Of a stretch of DNA of 64,000 nucleotides, positions 1 through 8,369 are shown one piece after another (position 1 is the stretch's first letter; the number at the start of each line of letters is the position of its first letter). Origin of the DNA: Bacillus sp. FJAT-52991 (GTDB lineage: Bacteria; Bacillota; Bacilli; Bacillales; Domibacillaceae); NCBI RefSeq assembly GCF_037201805.1, contig NZ_CP147404.1:720501-784500 (forward strand), in the 5' to 3' direction. The notes beneath the pieces were generated by a model. That model was not told the DNA's origin and did not search any database. It saw only the letters and a list, made by a program, of their open reading frames with translations. The position numbers were made by a program, and so were the translations under genes.

Positions 1-4
1 AAGG

Positions 5-1411
5 ATGAAGCAAGTGAACAATCAACGTGTATTTTACCGAACGATTCCTTATACGAAAGAACAATTTTTTCATCAATATAAAGCGTTAACTGCAGATCAG
101 TCTCATCATGTCATTTTAGAAAGTGGGCGTGGGGGGCGATTGAGCATTGCGGGTTTGTCTCCGTTTGCGATTGTGCAATCCACAGATGAGGGAATTCAAA
201 TAGACACATCTGCTGGTCAAGAAAGTCGTCAGGGAGTTCCTCTTCATGAACTGGAACAGTGGATGAAGTCATATGAACTACCGAAAATGGAAGGATTACC
301 TGACTTTCAAGGGGGAGCGATTGGCTATATTAGCTATGATTATGCCCGTTATATTGAAAAGTTACCTGATCAATCAGCGGATGATCTAGGATTGCCGCTT
401 ATTTATTTTCTTATATTTGATGAATGGGCTGTGTTCAATCATCAAACAGAACAGCTGTGGTTAATGATTTTGTCTAGTGAGGAAGAAGCGAAGATAAAGT
501 TAGGTCAGGCAGAAACAAGCTGGACAACTAAAGTTGAAAATAAACCTTATTCTCTTGCCGCACCAGCTAATCAAGAGTTATCCGTTTCTTTTTCAGAAGA
601 ATCTTTTAAAGAAGCGATCGAACAAACACAGCACTACATTTCTCAAGGAGACGTGTTCCAAGTGAACTTATCGGTTCGCCAGTCTCGTGAATTAACGGTT
701 CCGGCACTTGCTGTATACGAAGAGTTACGAGCATTAAACCCTTCTCCATATATGGGATACATTCATACGCCGGATTTTCAAATTGTCTCAGGATCCCCTG
801 AATTATTAGTCAAAAAAGCAGGTTCTGAACTAAGCACCCGACCTATTGCTGGCACTCGTTCCCGCGGAAAAGATGAAGCGGAGGACTTACGCTTGGCCAA
901 TGAATTGATCGAGAATGAGAAAGAGCGGGCAGAACATGTCATGCTTGTAGACTTGGAGCGCAATGATCTTGGTCGCGTCAGTAAATATGGTACCGTCGAA
1001 GTAAATGAATTTATGGTGATCGAAAAATACTCCCATGTTCAGCACATCGTCTCCAATGTGCGTGGCGAGCTAGCGGAAGGAAAAACGAATGCGGACGTCA
1101 TTGAAGCCGTATTCCCAGGCGGCACCATTACCGGAGCGCCAAAAGTACGGACGATGGAGATCATTGAAGAGCTCGAACCGGTACGCCGCGGCATTTACAC
1201 TGGATCAATCGGCTGGCTCGGCTTCAATGAGGACATGGAATTAAACATTGTGATTCGGACGATGCTGGTCAAAGATGGACAATGCCACGTCCAAGCAGGA
1301 GCTGGTATCGTGATTGACTCCGATCCGAAAAACGAATACAAAGAATCCTTGAAAAAAGCAGTAGCCGGTTGGAAAGCGAAGGAAATGGCAGAGAATAAAA
1401 TAGTGAAGTAA
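5..1411 (+). CDS. pabB: Aminodeoxychorismate synthase component I
   Basis: Chorismate-using subunit that converts chorismate to 4-amino-4-deoxychorismate with ammonia from PabA, for p-aminobenzoate and folate. The 468 residues match the Bacillus PabB length. An N-terminal anthranilate-synthase-I domain is followed by the chorismate-binding domain from about residue 195, with PIAGTRSRG near 280, NEKERAEHVMLVDLERNDLG, the PGGTITGAPK loop and a C-terminal GAGIVIDSDP. The 280 motif is PIAGT rather than the PIKGT of E. coli PabB; that also occurs in TrpE, so the PabB call rests on overall similarity to Bacillus PabB and on pabA and pabC downstream. Only AAGG precedes the ATG in this window, so the ribosome site is cut by the edge. 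A strong terminator follows, unusual because pabB and pabA are normally close together. Confidence 0.9.
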   Translation: MKQVNNQRVFYRTIPYTKEQFFHQYKALTADQSHHVILESGRGGRLSIAGLSPFAIVQSTDEGIQIDTSAGQESRQGVPLHELEQWMKSYELPKMEGLPDFQGGAIGYISYDYARYIEKLPDQSADDLGLPLIYFLIFDEWAVFNHQTEQLWLMILSSEEEAKIKLGQAETSWTTKVENKPYSLAAPANQELSVSFSEESFKEAIEQTQHYISQGDVFQVNLSVRQSRELTVPALAVYEELRALNPSPYMGYIHTPDFQIVSGSPELLVKKAGSELSTRPIAGTRSRGKDEAEDLRLANELIENEKERAEHVMLVDLERNDLGRVSKYGTVEVNEFMVIEKYSHVQHIVSNVRGELAEGKTNADVIEAVFPGGTITGAPKVRTMEIIEELEPVRRGIYTGSIGWLGFNEDMELNIVIRTMLVKDGQCHVQAGAGIVIDSDPKNEYKESLKKAVAGWKAKEMAENKIVK

Positions 1412-1417
1412 TTGAGT

Positions 1418-1449
1418 AAGCTTAAGAGTTGAGGGCTCTTAAGCTTTTT
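1418..1449 (+). terminator. Intrinsic terminator after pabB
   Basis: Perfect 11-bp stem AAGCTTAAGAG / CTCTTAAGCTT with a 7-nt loop, followed by a short T tract. It would end pabB transcription before pabA. Confidence 0.8.
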
Positions 1450-1452
1450 AAT

Positions 1453-1760
1453 GAAGAAAGTGCTGGCAAAGTTAAAGAAGTTAGCAGAAGGTCGAAGAAA
1501 GCGTCAGTAAAGTCAAAGAAACAGCGAGAAGGTCGAAGAAAGCGTCAGTAAAGTCAGAGAAACAGCGAGAAGGTCGAAGAAAGTGCCAGTAAAGTCAAAG
1601 AAACAGCGAGAAGGTCGAAGAAAGCGTCAGTAAAGTCAGAGAAACAGCGAGAAGGTCGAAGAAAGCGCCAGTAAAGTCAAAGAAACCGCAAGAAGGTCGA
1701 AGAAAGCGTCAGTAAAGTCAAAGAAACCGCAAAAACATCGAACAATCGTCAGTCAAAATT
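1453..1760. repeat. 41-bp tandem array between pabB and pabA
   Basis: Units begin at 1453, 1494, 1535, 1576, 1617, 1658, 1699 and 1740, exactly 41 bp apart. Each unit holds two related half units of 21 and 20 bp, both carrying a GTCRAAGAAA-like core. The first and last units are degenerate. The period is not a multiple of three, and there is no plausible start or ribosome site, so this is not coding. It fills most of the 422-bp gap between pabB and pabA. A sister array with the same 41-bp period lies at 34798-35040. Confidence 0.95.
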
Positions 1761-1833
1761 TAGTTCTAGACGGAATAGTCACTTAAAGGCGATAATAAAG
1801 TTAAATAAGGTATTGTTTTTGGAGGAATTCACC

Positions 1834-2421
1834 ATGATTTTGATGATTGATAATTATGATTCGTTCACATATAATCTTGTGCAATATTTGGGCGAGCTTG
1901 GCGAGGAGCTCGTTGTGAAGCGGAATGATGAAATAACGATTGAAGCGATTCGAGAGATGGCTCCAGATTATTTAATGATTTCACCCGGGCCGTGCACGCC
2001 GAACGAGGCGGGGATTAGCTTAGAAGCGATTCGTGAGTTTGCAGGAGAGATTCCGATTTTTGGTGTGTGCCTCGGACAGCAGTCGATTGCGCAAGTATTT
2101 GGAGCCGCGGTCGTGCAAGCAGAGCGGCTGATGCATGGGAAGACATCGGATATGCTTCATGATGGCCAGACGATTTTTGAAGGGCTACCCAACCCATTTC
2201 CGGCGACGCGTTATCATTCCCTTATTGTGAAAAAGGAGACGTTGCCGGACTGCTTTGACATTTCCGCATGGACGGCAGAAGGGGAAATTATGGCGATTCG
2301 TCATAAAGAGCTCCCAGTGGAAGGCGTGCAGTTTCATCCAGAATCGATTATGACATATGGCGGCAAAGAAATGCTGCAAAGCTTTATTCGTCGTTATCGC
2401 CGAACAACAGCTGAGGTGTAA
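1834..2421 (+). CDS. pabA: Aminodeoxychorismate/anthranilate synthase glutaminase subunit
   Basis: Class I glutamine amidotransferase that passes ammonia to PabB. In Bacillus the same protein also serves TrpE, which is family knowledge, not visible here. The start is the ATG at 1834, 8 bases after GGAGG; the frame is open back to a TTG at 1813 that has no ribosome site. The product is 195 residues, the Bacillus length. Visible motifs are [12 protein letters not shown] at the N-terminus, the oxyanion region SPGPCTP, the nucleophile in GVCLGQQ (Gln where CLGHQ is common) and the catalytic His and Glu in GVQFHPES. pabC begins 2 bases after its stop. Confidence 0.9.
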   Translation: MILMIDNYDSFTYNLVQYLGELGEELVVKRNDEITIEAIREMAPDYLMISPGPCTPNEAGISLEAIREFAGEIPIFGVCLGQQSIAQVFGAAVVQAERLMHGKTSDMLHDGQTIFEGLPNPFPATRYHSLIVKKETLPDCFDISAWTAEGEIMAIRHKELPVEGVQFHPESIMTYGGKEMLQSFIRRYRRTTAEV

Positions 2422-2423
2422 AT

Positions 2424-3254
2424 ATGTATATTTTTTTGAATGGACAGTTGATCCCGAAAGAAGAAGCAAAAATTTCGCCTTTTGATCATGGTTTTCTTTA
2501 CGGACTCGGCGTATTTGAGACAATCAGAACGTATGAGAGACGACCATTTTTATTAGAAGAGCATATGGCGCGATTGCAGCAAGGCTTGCGCGAGATGCAA
2601 ATTGATTGTCCCATCACAATGGAAGATGCGTTCGAAATGATTGCCTCTCTTTGTGAAAAAAATCATCTTCCCAATTCTTCTGTGCGATTGAATATTTCCG
2701 CAGGGGAAGGGGCGATGGGGCCACAAATTGAGCCTTTTTGCGAGCCGACAGTACTTGCTTTTCAACGCCCTGTTTTTCCATCTTCTGAGATGAAGGAAAA
2801 AGAAGCGGTCTTATTGAACCTTCGCCGCAATACACCAGAGACCGAATTTCGGATGAAGTCCCATCATTACTTCAATAATATTGCGGCTAAACGTGAAGTT
2901 GGCACCGATCCGGCAAAAGAGGGCCTCTTTTTAACAAAAGAAGGCTATGTCGCAGAAGGAGTCGTCTCGAATATTTTCTGGGTCAAGGCAGGTACTCTCT
3001 ACACGCCAGCTCTTGAAACCGGCATTTTGAACGGCATCACCCGGCTGTTTTTATTGAAGCGGGCAAAAGAATTGCAAATCCCTGTTGAAGAAGGCTTTTA
3101 TTCTTTTGCGGAGTTGATGACAGCGGATGAAATCTTCTTCACAAATTCTGTTCAGGAAATCGCACCCGTTCACTTGCTAGAGGGCAAGTCATTTCCGGGT
3201 AAAGTAGGTCAAATAACTAAGTTGTTATTTGAAGATTATCAGTGTTGGACATAA
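2424..3254 (+). CDS. pabC: Aminodeoxychorismate lyase
   Basis: Fold-type IV PLP enzyme that splits 4-amino-4-deoxychorismate into p-aminobenzoate and pyruvate. The 276 residues show the family pattern: SPFDHGFLYGLGVFETIRTY near the N-terminus, the PLP lysine in EFRMKSHHYFNN, EGVVSNIFWVK, and the cofactor-binding stretch ILNGITR. It follows pabA by two bases, so the two are surely co-transcribed. In many bacilli sul, folB and folK follow; here a terminator ends the unit, so the folate genes are elsewhere. Branched-chain or D-amino acid aminotransferases share the fold, but the position next to pabA decides the call. Confidence 0.9.
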   Translation: MYIFLNGQLIPKEEAKISPFDHGFLYGLGVFETIRTYERRPFLLEEHMARLQQGLREMQIDCPITMEDAFEMIASLCEKNHLPNSSVRLNISAGEGAMGPQIEPFCEPTVLAFQRPVFPSSEMKEKEAVLLNLRRNTPETEFRMKSHHYFNNIAAKREVGTDPAKEGLFLTKEGYVAEGVVSNIFWVKAGTLYTPALETGILNGITRLFLLKRAKELQIPVEEGFYSFAELMTADEIFFTNSVQEIAPVHLLEGKSFPGKVGQITKLLFEDYQCWT

Positions 3255-3276
3255 AAACCCCTAATTAGGGGTTTTT
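3253..3276 (+). terminator. Intrinsic terminator after pabC
   Basis: AAAACCCCTAATTAGGGGTTTTT palindrome overlapping the pabC stop codon. It is A/T flanked on both sides, so it may act in both directions. Confidence 0.85.
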
Positions 3277-3445
3277 ATTGATTTTTGACCCCTTTTCTCA
3301 CGACTGTTTCTTTATCTAAACCAACATATGCGACAAGATCTCCAGCATCATCAGTTGCGGTATGATTGAAGGTCACAGCATAGACTTTTTTCTTAATACC
3401 CCTCCTTGTCACACAACAAATTCTACAAAATTCCACTTTCTCCTT

Positions 3446-3567
3446 CGTATCGAAAAAGAGCCTGCCGCCCGAAGATTCTCTTATCTCGCCCATATGTTTG
3501 GCAATCGAGACTGAAAATCAACCAATCGCGCCCGAAAAAAGTGAAATGCCGCCTGAAATCCGCTCTC
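3446..3567. repeat. Degenerate 21-bp phased array
   Basis: Degenerate units start at 3446, 3467, 3488, 3509, 3530 and 3551, each exactly 21 bp from the last. Most units start GCC or GAC followed by a short A-rich run (GCCCGAAGATTC, GACTGAAAATC, GCCCGAAAAAAG, GCCTGAAATC). It occupies the spacer between the pabC terminator and the ABC transporter promoter. The sequence differs from the 41-bp arrays but the phase is the same. Confidence 0.7.
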
Positions 3568-3577
3568 TTTCTACAAA

Positions 3578-3632
3578 CTTAAGGCAATCTTAAGGTTCAG
3601 CAAATTCCCACTTAAGCTTGTACTTGTAAACT
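3578..3632 (+). promoter_or_regulatory. Candidate response-regulator operator and promoter
   Basis: Two CTTAAGG copies at 3578-3584 and 3589-3595 are 11 bp apart, one helical turn, the arrangement bound by OmpR-family regulators. A possible -10 TAAACT lies at 3627-3632, with no good -35 hexamer 17 bp upstream, which suits an activated promoter. The operon behind it encodes an OmpR-type regulator (6083-6808), so autoregulation is the natural inference. Confidence 0.5.
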
Positions 3633-3663
3633 AAAAGCAAGATAAAAACAGGAGGGCGTACAA

Positions 3664-4569
3664 ATGACTGAATGGATGATAGAAACGCGTGAACTGACAA
3701 AGAAGTTCGGCAGTTTTTTAGCAGTGAATCATGTGAATTTACAGGTACCAAAAGGGGGGATTTACGGCTTTCTAGGACCGAATGGAGCGGGGAAATCAAC
3801 GACCATCCGCATGTTGCTTGGCCTTATACAGCCGACAAAAGGGGACGTGGAGGTGTTTGGCCAATCGATTCGCACCCACCGGATGGACATTTTAAAACGG
3901 GTCGGCTCCCTCGTCGAATCCCCTTCGTATTACGGCCATTTGACGGCTTATGAAAATTTAGAGATTACAAGACAGATCCTTGGAGTCAGCAAAGAAGAGA
4001 TTGACCGCGTATTAGAAATTGTTCGCTTAACGGACGTGAAGAAAAAGAAGGTGAAGCAGTTTTCACTTGGGATGAAGCAGCGTCTTGGTATTGCTCAAGC
4101 TTTATTAGGAAAACCGGATTTACTCATTCTAGATGAACCAACAAATGGCTTGGATCCAGCGGGAATTTTAGAAATTCGTGATTTAATTAAAAGTTTGCCC
4201 AAGAAATATGGCATCACCGTGTTAATCTCTAGCCATATTTTGAGTGAAATTGAACTAATCGCTACGCATATTGGGATTATTAATAAAGGGCAGCTGCTTT
4301 TTCAAGGGACGTTGGATGAATTACGACGCAAGCAAAGCGCTGCGGTGATGGTGCAAGCGGTACCGAAGCAGGAAGCTGTCAAGCTATTGCAAAACAAAGG
4401 ATACTCATTTACAGATGAAGGGGATTTCATCCGAATCGGACAAGCGGTGAAGCCAGCGGAAATCAATCGGGAGCTAGTTGGCAGTGGGCTTGATGTCAAT
4501 GCGATTTTTATGCAGAAAAAATCTTTGGAAAATATTTTCCTAGATATGACGACAAAGGCGGTGGAATAA
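3664..4569 (+). CDS. ABC transporter ATPase, lantibiotic-immunity (LanF/CprA) type
   Basis: Nucleotide-binding subunit of an ABC-2 exporter. The 301 residues show Walker A GPNGAGKST at 38-46, a Q-loop region, the signature FSLGMKQRLG, Walker B LLILDEPTNGLDP and the ISSHILSE switch histidine, followed by a ~75-residue C-terminal extension typical of DrrA/BcrA/LanF ATPases. AGGAGG lies 9 bases before the ATG. It heads a five-gene unit: ATPase, two permeases, response regulator, kinase. That set resembles LanFEG immunity modules and the CprABC-CprRK peptide-resistance system of Clostridioides. The substrate, probably a cationic or lantibiotic-like peptide, is inferred. No lantibiotic precursor or modification gene is near. 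Confidence 0.8.
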   Translation: MTEWMIETRELTKKFGSFLAVNHVNLQVPKGGIYGFLGPNGAGKSTTIRMLLGLIQPTKGDVEVFGQSIRTHRMDILKRVGSLVESPSYYGHLTAYENLEITRQILGVSKEEIDRVLEIVRLTDVKKKKVKQFSLGMKQRLGIAQALLGKPDLLILDEPTNGLDPAGILEIRDLIKSLPKKYGITVLISSHILSEIELIATHIGIINKGQLLFQGTLDELRRKQSAAVMVQAVPKQEAVKLLQNKGYSFTDEGDFIRIGQAVKPAEINRELVGSGLDVNAIFMQKKSLENIFLDMTTKAVE

Positions 4570-5313
4570 ATGGGCATCGCCACACTATTAAAAACAGAAT
4601 TGCAGAAGCAAAAACGTGGCTTTCTTTTACTGTTCCTGCTACTCATTCCATCCGGTACGACACTTGCGATGTTTTTAGATATGAACATTCGCTATGACTA
4701 TTTAATGAGTGTAGCAGAAAAAGGATCTAGCTCGTGGGATGAGTTAAAGGCTGAAAATCATGCTGTTCTTGGTTGGGGAACATTTCTTCCACTGTTTATC
4801 TCAATCATTTTCTTCTTTATTTTCCAAGTAGAGCATCAGCAAAGTTCATGGAAAGCACTGCTCAGTATGCCTGTACATAAAAGCTCGGTTTATTTGTCCA
4901 AATGGCTGGCCGGCTTCATATACACATCACTGTTGATTATTTTGAATACGGCGGGGTTAGTATTAGTTGGGAAAATTATGGAGTTTCCGGAAGCAGTGGA
5001 TTGGAGCGGCTATGGAATGTATGTCTTCAATCAAATCGTGCTGGCACTTGCAGTGATTACGCTGCAGCAGTGGTTAAGTTCGTGGATGAAAAACCCAATT
5101 TACCCAGTGACTATTGCTTTTGGTGGGTTAATTTGCGGAACTATACTATCCTATTCGTCTGAGAAGTTAGCTAAAATTTTTCCATATTCCTATATTAGTT
5201 TGGCGGATGGCCGTTTAACCGAGCCATCAGGGGTGTTTATGTATTCAATTATTTTCACTGTATTGTTCCTATTGATTGGCAGCTTGCAGTTTCGAAAAAA
5301 GGATATTTTATAA
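4570..5313 (+). CDS. ABC-2 permease, LanE/MutE-like
   Basis: Membrane subunit paired with the preceding ATPase; its ATG follows that gene's stop codon directly. The 247 residues show about six hydrophobic segments: one near 17-35, one in LPLFISIIFFFIFQVEH, two around WLAGFIYTSLLIILNTAGLVLVG, one near residues 150-165, and a C-terminal one before a basic FRKKD tail. The ~245-residue size and paired layout fit the MutE/EpiE and MutG lantibiotic-protection permeases. The assignment to E rather than G rests on gene order only. Confidence 0.7.
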   Translation: MGIATLLKTELQKQKRGFLLLFLLLIPSGTTLAMFLDMNIRYDYLMSVAEKGSSSWDELKAENHAVLGWGTFLPLFISIIFFFIFQVEHQQSSWKALLSMPVHKSSVYLSKWLAGFIYTSLLIILNTAGLVLVGKIMEFPEAVDWSGYGMYVFNQIVLALAVITLQQWLSSWMKNPIYPVTIAFGGLICGTILSYSSEKLAKIFPYSYISLADGRLTEPSGVFMYSIIFTVLFLLIGSLQFRKKDIL

Positions 5314-5322
5314 GGGGGGATA

Positions 5323-6054
5323 ATGATGATGAATTTATGGAAAGCGGAATGGTTGAAGCTAAAGCATTCAAAGTTGATCTTGCTTGCCATCGCCTTGCCG
5401 ATGTTTGCAGTTATACAAGGGAAATTTTTTACAAGCGCTACCCTAGAAGGTGTGAAAGATCCTGTTTATGAAATATATTTTATCGGTTCGATGGTTTTAT
5501 TTTCATGGCTTGTGTATCCGTTGCTTGCGGCTATTGTGATTGTCATGATTGCGAGAGTCGAGCATTCGGGGGATGGATGGAAGCAATTATTGGCTTTACC
5601 GGTATCACGGACGAGCGTCTACTGTGTCAAATTTTTTATCAGTATGGGAATTTTACTTTTTAGTTTAGTCGTGTTGTATATCGGCATTTGGATTGGCGGA
5701 GCGACGTTTCCACAAGCGGGAGCTTTCCCTGCTTTTGATTTATTCAAGCAGTTAGTCAAATATTTTGTTGCTAGCTTTCCGATGATCTCGGTATTGTTTT
5801 TCTTTAGTTATCGTTTCCAGCATACAGGTATTCCGCTTGGGATTGGAATTGGTTTGTCGCTGCCAGCGATTATGATTGGTCAGTCGGAGCGCTTTTGGAT
5901 TTATTACCCATGGTCTTATCCGATGACGTCAGCGTTAGCTGATCCAGCAGATTTAGGTATAAAGGCAACGATCATGTATGGTCTTTCCATTGGTATGCTT
6001 GTGACCCTTTTCTTTGTTGGGTTGGCGCGTTTTCGCTTGAAAGATATAATATAG
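5323..6054 (+). CDS. ABC-2 permease, LanG/MutG-like
   Basis: Second membrane subunit, 243 residues with about six hydrophobic segments. It shares the pattern of its neighbour: MNLWKAEWLKLKHSK before the first helix, VEHSGDGWKQLLALPVSRTSVY matching VEHQQSSWKALLSMPVHKSSVY of the first permease in position and sense, and a C-terminal FRLKDI tail. The two permeases are therefore diverged paralogues, likely forming a heterodimer. Three ATG codons in a row (5323, 5326, 5329) follow AAGGGGGG, so the exact start is uncertain by two residues. Transport role as for the ATPase. Confidence 0.7.
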   Translation: MMMNLWKAEWLKLKHSKLILLAIALPMFAVIQGKFFTSATLEGVKDPVYEIYFIGSMVLFSWLVYPLLAAIVIVMIARVEHSGDGWKQLLALPVSRTSVYCVKFFISMGILLFSLVVLYIGIWIGGATFPQAGAFPAFDLFKQLVKYFVASFPMISVLFFFSYRFQHTGIPLGIGIGLSLPAIMIGQSERFWIYYPWSYPMTSALADPADLGIKATIMYGLSIGMLVTLFFVGLARFRLKDII

Positions 6055-6082
6055 CTATCATACATATAAAGGATGAAGCTAG

Positions 6083-6808
6083 ATGATCTCGATGAACGAA
6101 TTGGCTAATAAGAACATTTTGCTAATCGATGACGAAGTGGAAATTTTAAATTTGCTAGAAACAGTTTTGCAAAAAGAAGGGTTTCAACATATTTGGAAAG
6201 CGTCTACAGGAGCAGAAGGGCTTAGCTTGTGCATGAGCTGTCAGCCGGATGCTGTGGTGCTTGATATTATGCTCCCTGATATGGAAGGCTATGAAGTCTG
6301 TAAAAAAATTAGGGAGTTTTCTCTTGTTCCGATTATTTTTTTATCCGCAAAGTCGGATGATATCGACAAGCTGCTAGGTCTTGGCATCGGCGGCGATGAC
6401 TATGTTACTAAGCCCTTCAGTCCAAAAGAAGTGGCTTTTCGTGTGAAAGCTCAGCTAAGAAGGAACTCTTATTATCCTCAAGAAGCCGCAATCAACAAAG
6501 ATGAGATTACATTTGGCGAGATTGAGATGAATAAGCAGACAGGCGAAGTGAAAAAGAATGGGGAAGAAGTGCAACTGACGGCGAAAGAGCTGCAGCTGCT
6601 TTTATTTTTAGCGGATCATCCAAATCAAATTTTAAGCAAAACGAAAATTTGTGATGCTGTATGGGGTGAGGAATACGTCGGTCATGACAATACGATTATG
6701 GTGCATATCCGCCATTTGCGTGAAAAGTTAGAGCATGAACCAAGTAAGCCAGAGTGGATTCGCACAGTTAAAGGGCTCGGTTATAAATTGAACACTAGGG
6801 GAAATTAA
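6083..6808 (+). CDS. OmpR-family response regulator
   Basis: Two-domain DNA-binding regulator of 241 residues. The receiver domain (about 9-122) has the acidic pair D16-D17, phosphoacceptor D61 in VVLDIMLPD, the switch Ser in FLSAKSD and Lys in YVTKPFSP. The winged-helix domain (about 140-238) has the typical ELQLLLFLADHPNQILSK and VWGEEYVGHDNTIMVHIRHLREK helices. AAGGATG precedes the ATG at 6083; the ATG at 6092 is an alternative. It sits 28 bases after the permease and 1 base before its kinase. The inferred target is the direct repeat at 3578-3595 upstream of the operon. Confidence 0.85.
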   Translation: MISMNELANKNILLIDDEVEILNLLETVLQKEGFQHIWKASTGAEGLSLCMSCQPDAVVLDIMLPDMEGYEVCKKIREFSLVPIIFLSAKSDDIDKLLGLGIGGDDYVTKPFSPKEVAFRVKAQLRRNSYYPQEAAINKDEITFGEIEMNKQTGEVKKNGEEVQLTAKELQLLLFLADHPNQILSKTKICDAVWGEEYVGHDNTIMVHIRHLREKLEHEPSKPEWIRTVKGLGYKLNTRGN

Positions 6809-6809
6809 G

Positions 6810-8219
6810 ATGAAGTGGAAATTGACAGGTCAATTCTTGCTGGCGATCATTTTAACGATTGTTCTTTCTTTGTTAGTTTTTATGATACTTAATATGGCCT
6901 TTATTATAAGTGAACCAGAGGATCTGTATACGCCTGAGAACACCCCTGTCTATTATACGCTAGAATTCGGAAAGAACATTCAATATGAAAATGGCGTATT
7001 TACGATACCCGATGACAAGCTGGCTGAATTGAAGAAAGAAAATTTATGGATTCAAATCTTAGATGAGAACGGCAACGAAGTATACAGTCGCTATCAACCA
7101 GAAGAAGTTCCGAGCCATTATACCCCAGGCGAGTTGATTTTTTCATATAAATTCGATGGCGCTATCGCTGATTCAACGATTTTTGTGTCCAAGCTTGATA
7201 AAGGTGATCGAAAGTTTAGTTATATTATCGGCTACCCCTTTGAGCAAGTGGCGACAACGAGCTATGTGTTCTCAGGAGACAAATGGTGGGAAGATGTAGC
7301 GCTGTTCTTTTTAGTAGCGACTTTTGTCATCGTAATCATCGCCTCCTTGTTTGGCTATTTAATTAGTCGCCGCCTGACGAAACCAATGCTAGCGATCACA
7401 GATGGGGTTCGCGAGTTTGCCAAAGGGAATTACGCACATACTTTGCAAGAAAAAGGGCTGTACAAAGATGTGTTTCATAATTTAAATGAACTGTCTGTTA
7501 CATTGCTTGCCAATGAAAGAGAACGTAAGAAGATGGAACAAATGCGTGAAGAATGGGTAGCAAATATTACTCATGACATTAAAACGCCGCTTGCTTCCGT
7601 TAAAGGTTATTCAGAAATTTTAGTTAATCCGACATATAAGGTAAAGGAAGAAGAAAGACAAGCGTATGCAGAAATTATCCATCATAAATCAGAGTATATC
7701 AGTCAATTAATTGATGATTTAAATATGACGTATAAGCTCCAACATACAGCTAATATGGTGTACAAAAAGGAAGAGAATATAGTCGAAGTGCTTCAAGAAA
7801 CGGTCATTGATATTTTGAACCATCCGTTATATGAAGACATTCCACTTGAATTTGAAGCGGATACGGATCGCTATATGCGTCGCTTAGATCGGACATTATG
7901 GAAGCGAGCGTTGACGAATTTGCTTTTTAATGCGATTGTGCATAATCCACCAGGAACGCCTATTCATGTAAGGTTTAAAGTGAAGAATAAGAAACAAACG
8001 GTGATTGAGATTGAAGATTTCGGCAAGGGGATTCCAGAAGAGGAATTGGAGAAGCTATTTACAAGGTACTACAGAGGCACGAATACTGGGGAAGCGCATA
8101 AAGGTTCTGGACTTGGACTTGCGATTGCTAAGCAAGTGTTTGAGAATCACGGAGCGACGATCTTCGTCACAAGTGCCGTCGGTCGAGGAACAAAAGTGAG
8201 TATTATATTAAAACAGTGA
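6810..8219 (+). CDS. Sensor histidine kinase
   Basis: Membrane kinase of 469 residues. Helix 1 (about 6-28) and helix 2 (about 163-186) flank an extracytoplasmic sensor region of ~135 residues. This is followed by a HAMP linker, the phosphoacceptor His255 in ANITHDIKTPLASVKGYSE, the N box NLLFNAIVHNPPG, the G1 box DFGKGIPEEEL, an F box and the G2 box GSGLGLAIAK. The sensor region is much larger than in BceS-type intramembrane kinases, which have almost no extracellular loop. That separates this system from BceRS-BceAB and favours the NisK/SpaK/CprK type. It is the last gene of the operon. Confidence 0.85.
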   Translation: MKWKLTGQFLLAIILTIVLSLLVFMILNMAFIISEPEDLYTPENTPVYYTLEFGKNIQYENGVFTIPDDKLAELKKENLWIQILDENGNEVYSRYQPEEVPSHYTPGELIFSYKFDGAIADSTIFVSKLDKGDRKFSYIIGYPFEQVATTSYVFSGDKWWEDVALFFLVATFVIVIIASLFGYLISRRLTKPMLAITDGVREFAKGNYAHTLQEKGLYKDVFHNLNELSVTLLANERERKKMEQMREEWVANITHDIKTPLASVKGYSEILVNPTYKVKEEERQAYAEIIHHKSEYISQLIDDLNMTYKLQHTANMVYKKEENIVEVLQETVIDILNHPLYEDIPLEFEADTDRYMRRLDRTLWKRALTNLLFNAIVHNPPGTPIHVRFKVKNKKQTVIEIEDFGKGIPEEELEKLFTRYYRGTNTGEAHKGSGLGLAIAKQVFENHGATIFVTSAVGRGTKVSIILKQ

Positions 8220-8369
8220 CAGGTTGTTTTTTAAGTCATCTTATTATTCAAAATTTCTTAGGTGTTTTTTCGTTCTAAATGATGGTAAGATGGAGATTAG
8301 GAGACATTATCCTTTTTTATTCACATTGTCTGGTTTAAGAGGATATACATATACTAAGGAGTGACCTCT

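Noticed and set aside
1453..1760. CRISPR array or coding repeat protein
   Set aside because: Units are contiguous without variable spacers, lack a palindromic repeat, and no cas gene is near. The 41-bp period is not a multiple of three, and no start with a ribosome site exists.
3275..3493. 72-residue minus-strand open frame after pabC
   Set aside because: It crosses the phased array, has no ribosome site and resembles nothing I recognise. The C-terminal half (VYAVTFNHTATDDAGDL) looks somewhat protein-like, so an old gene fragment cannot be excluded.
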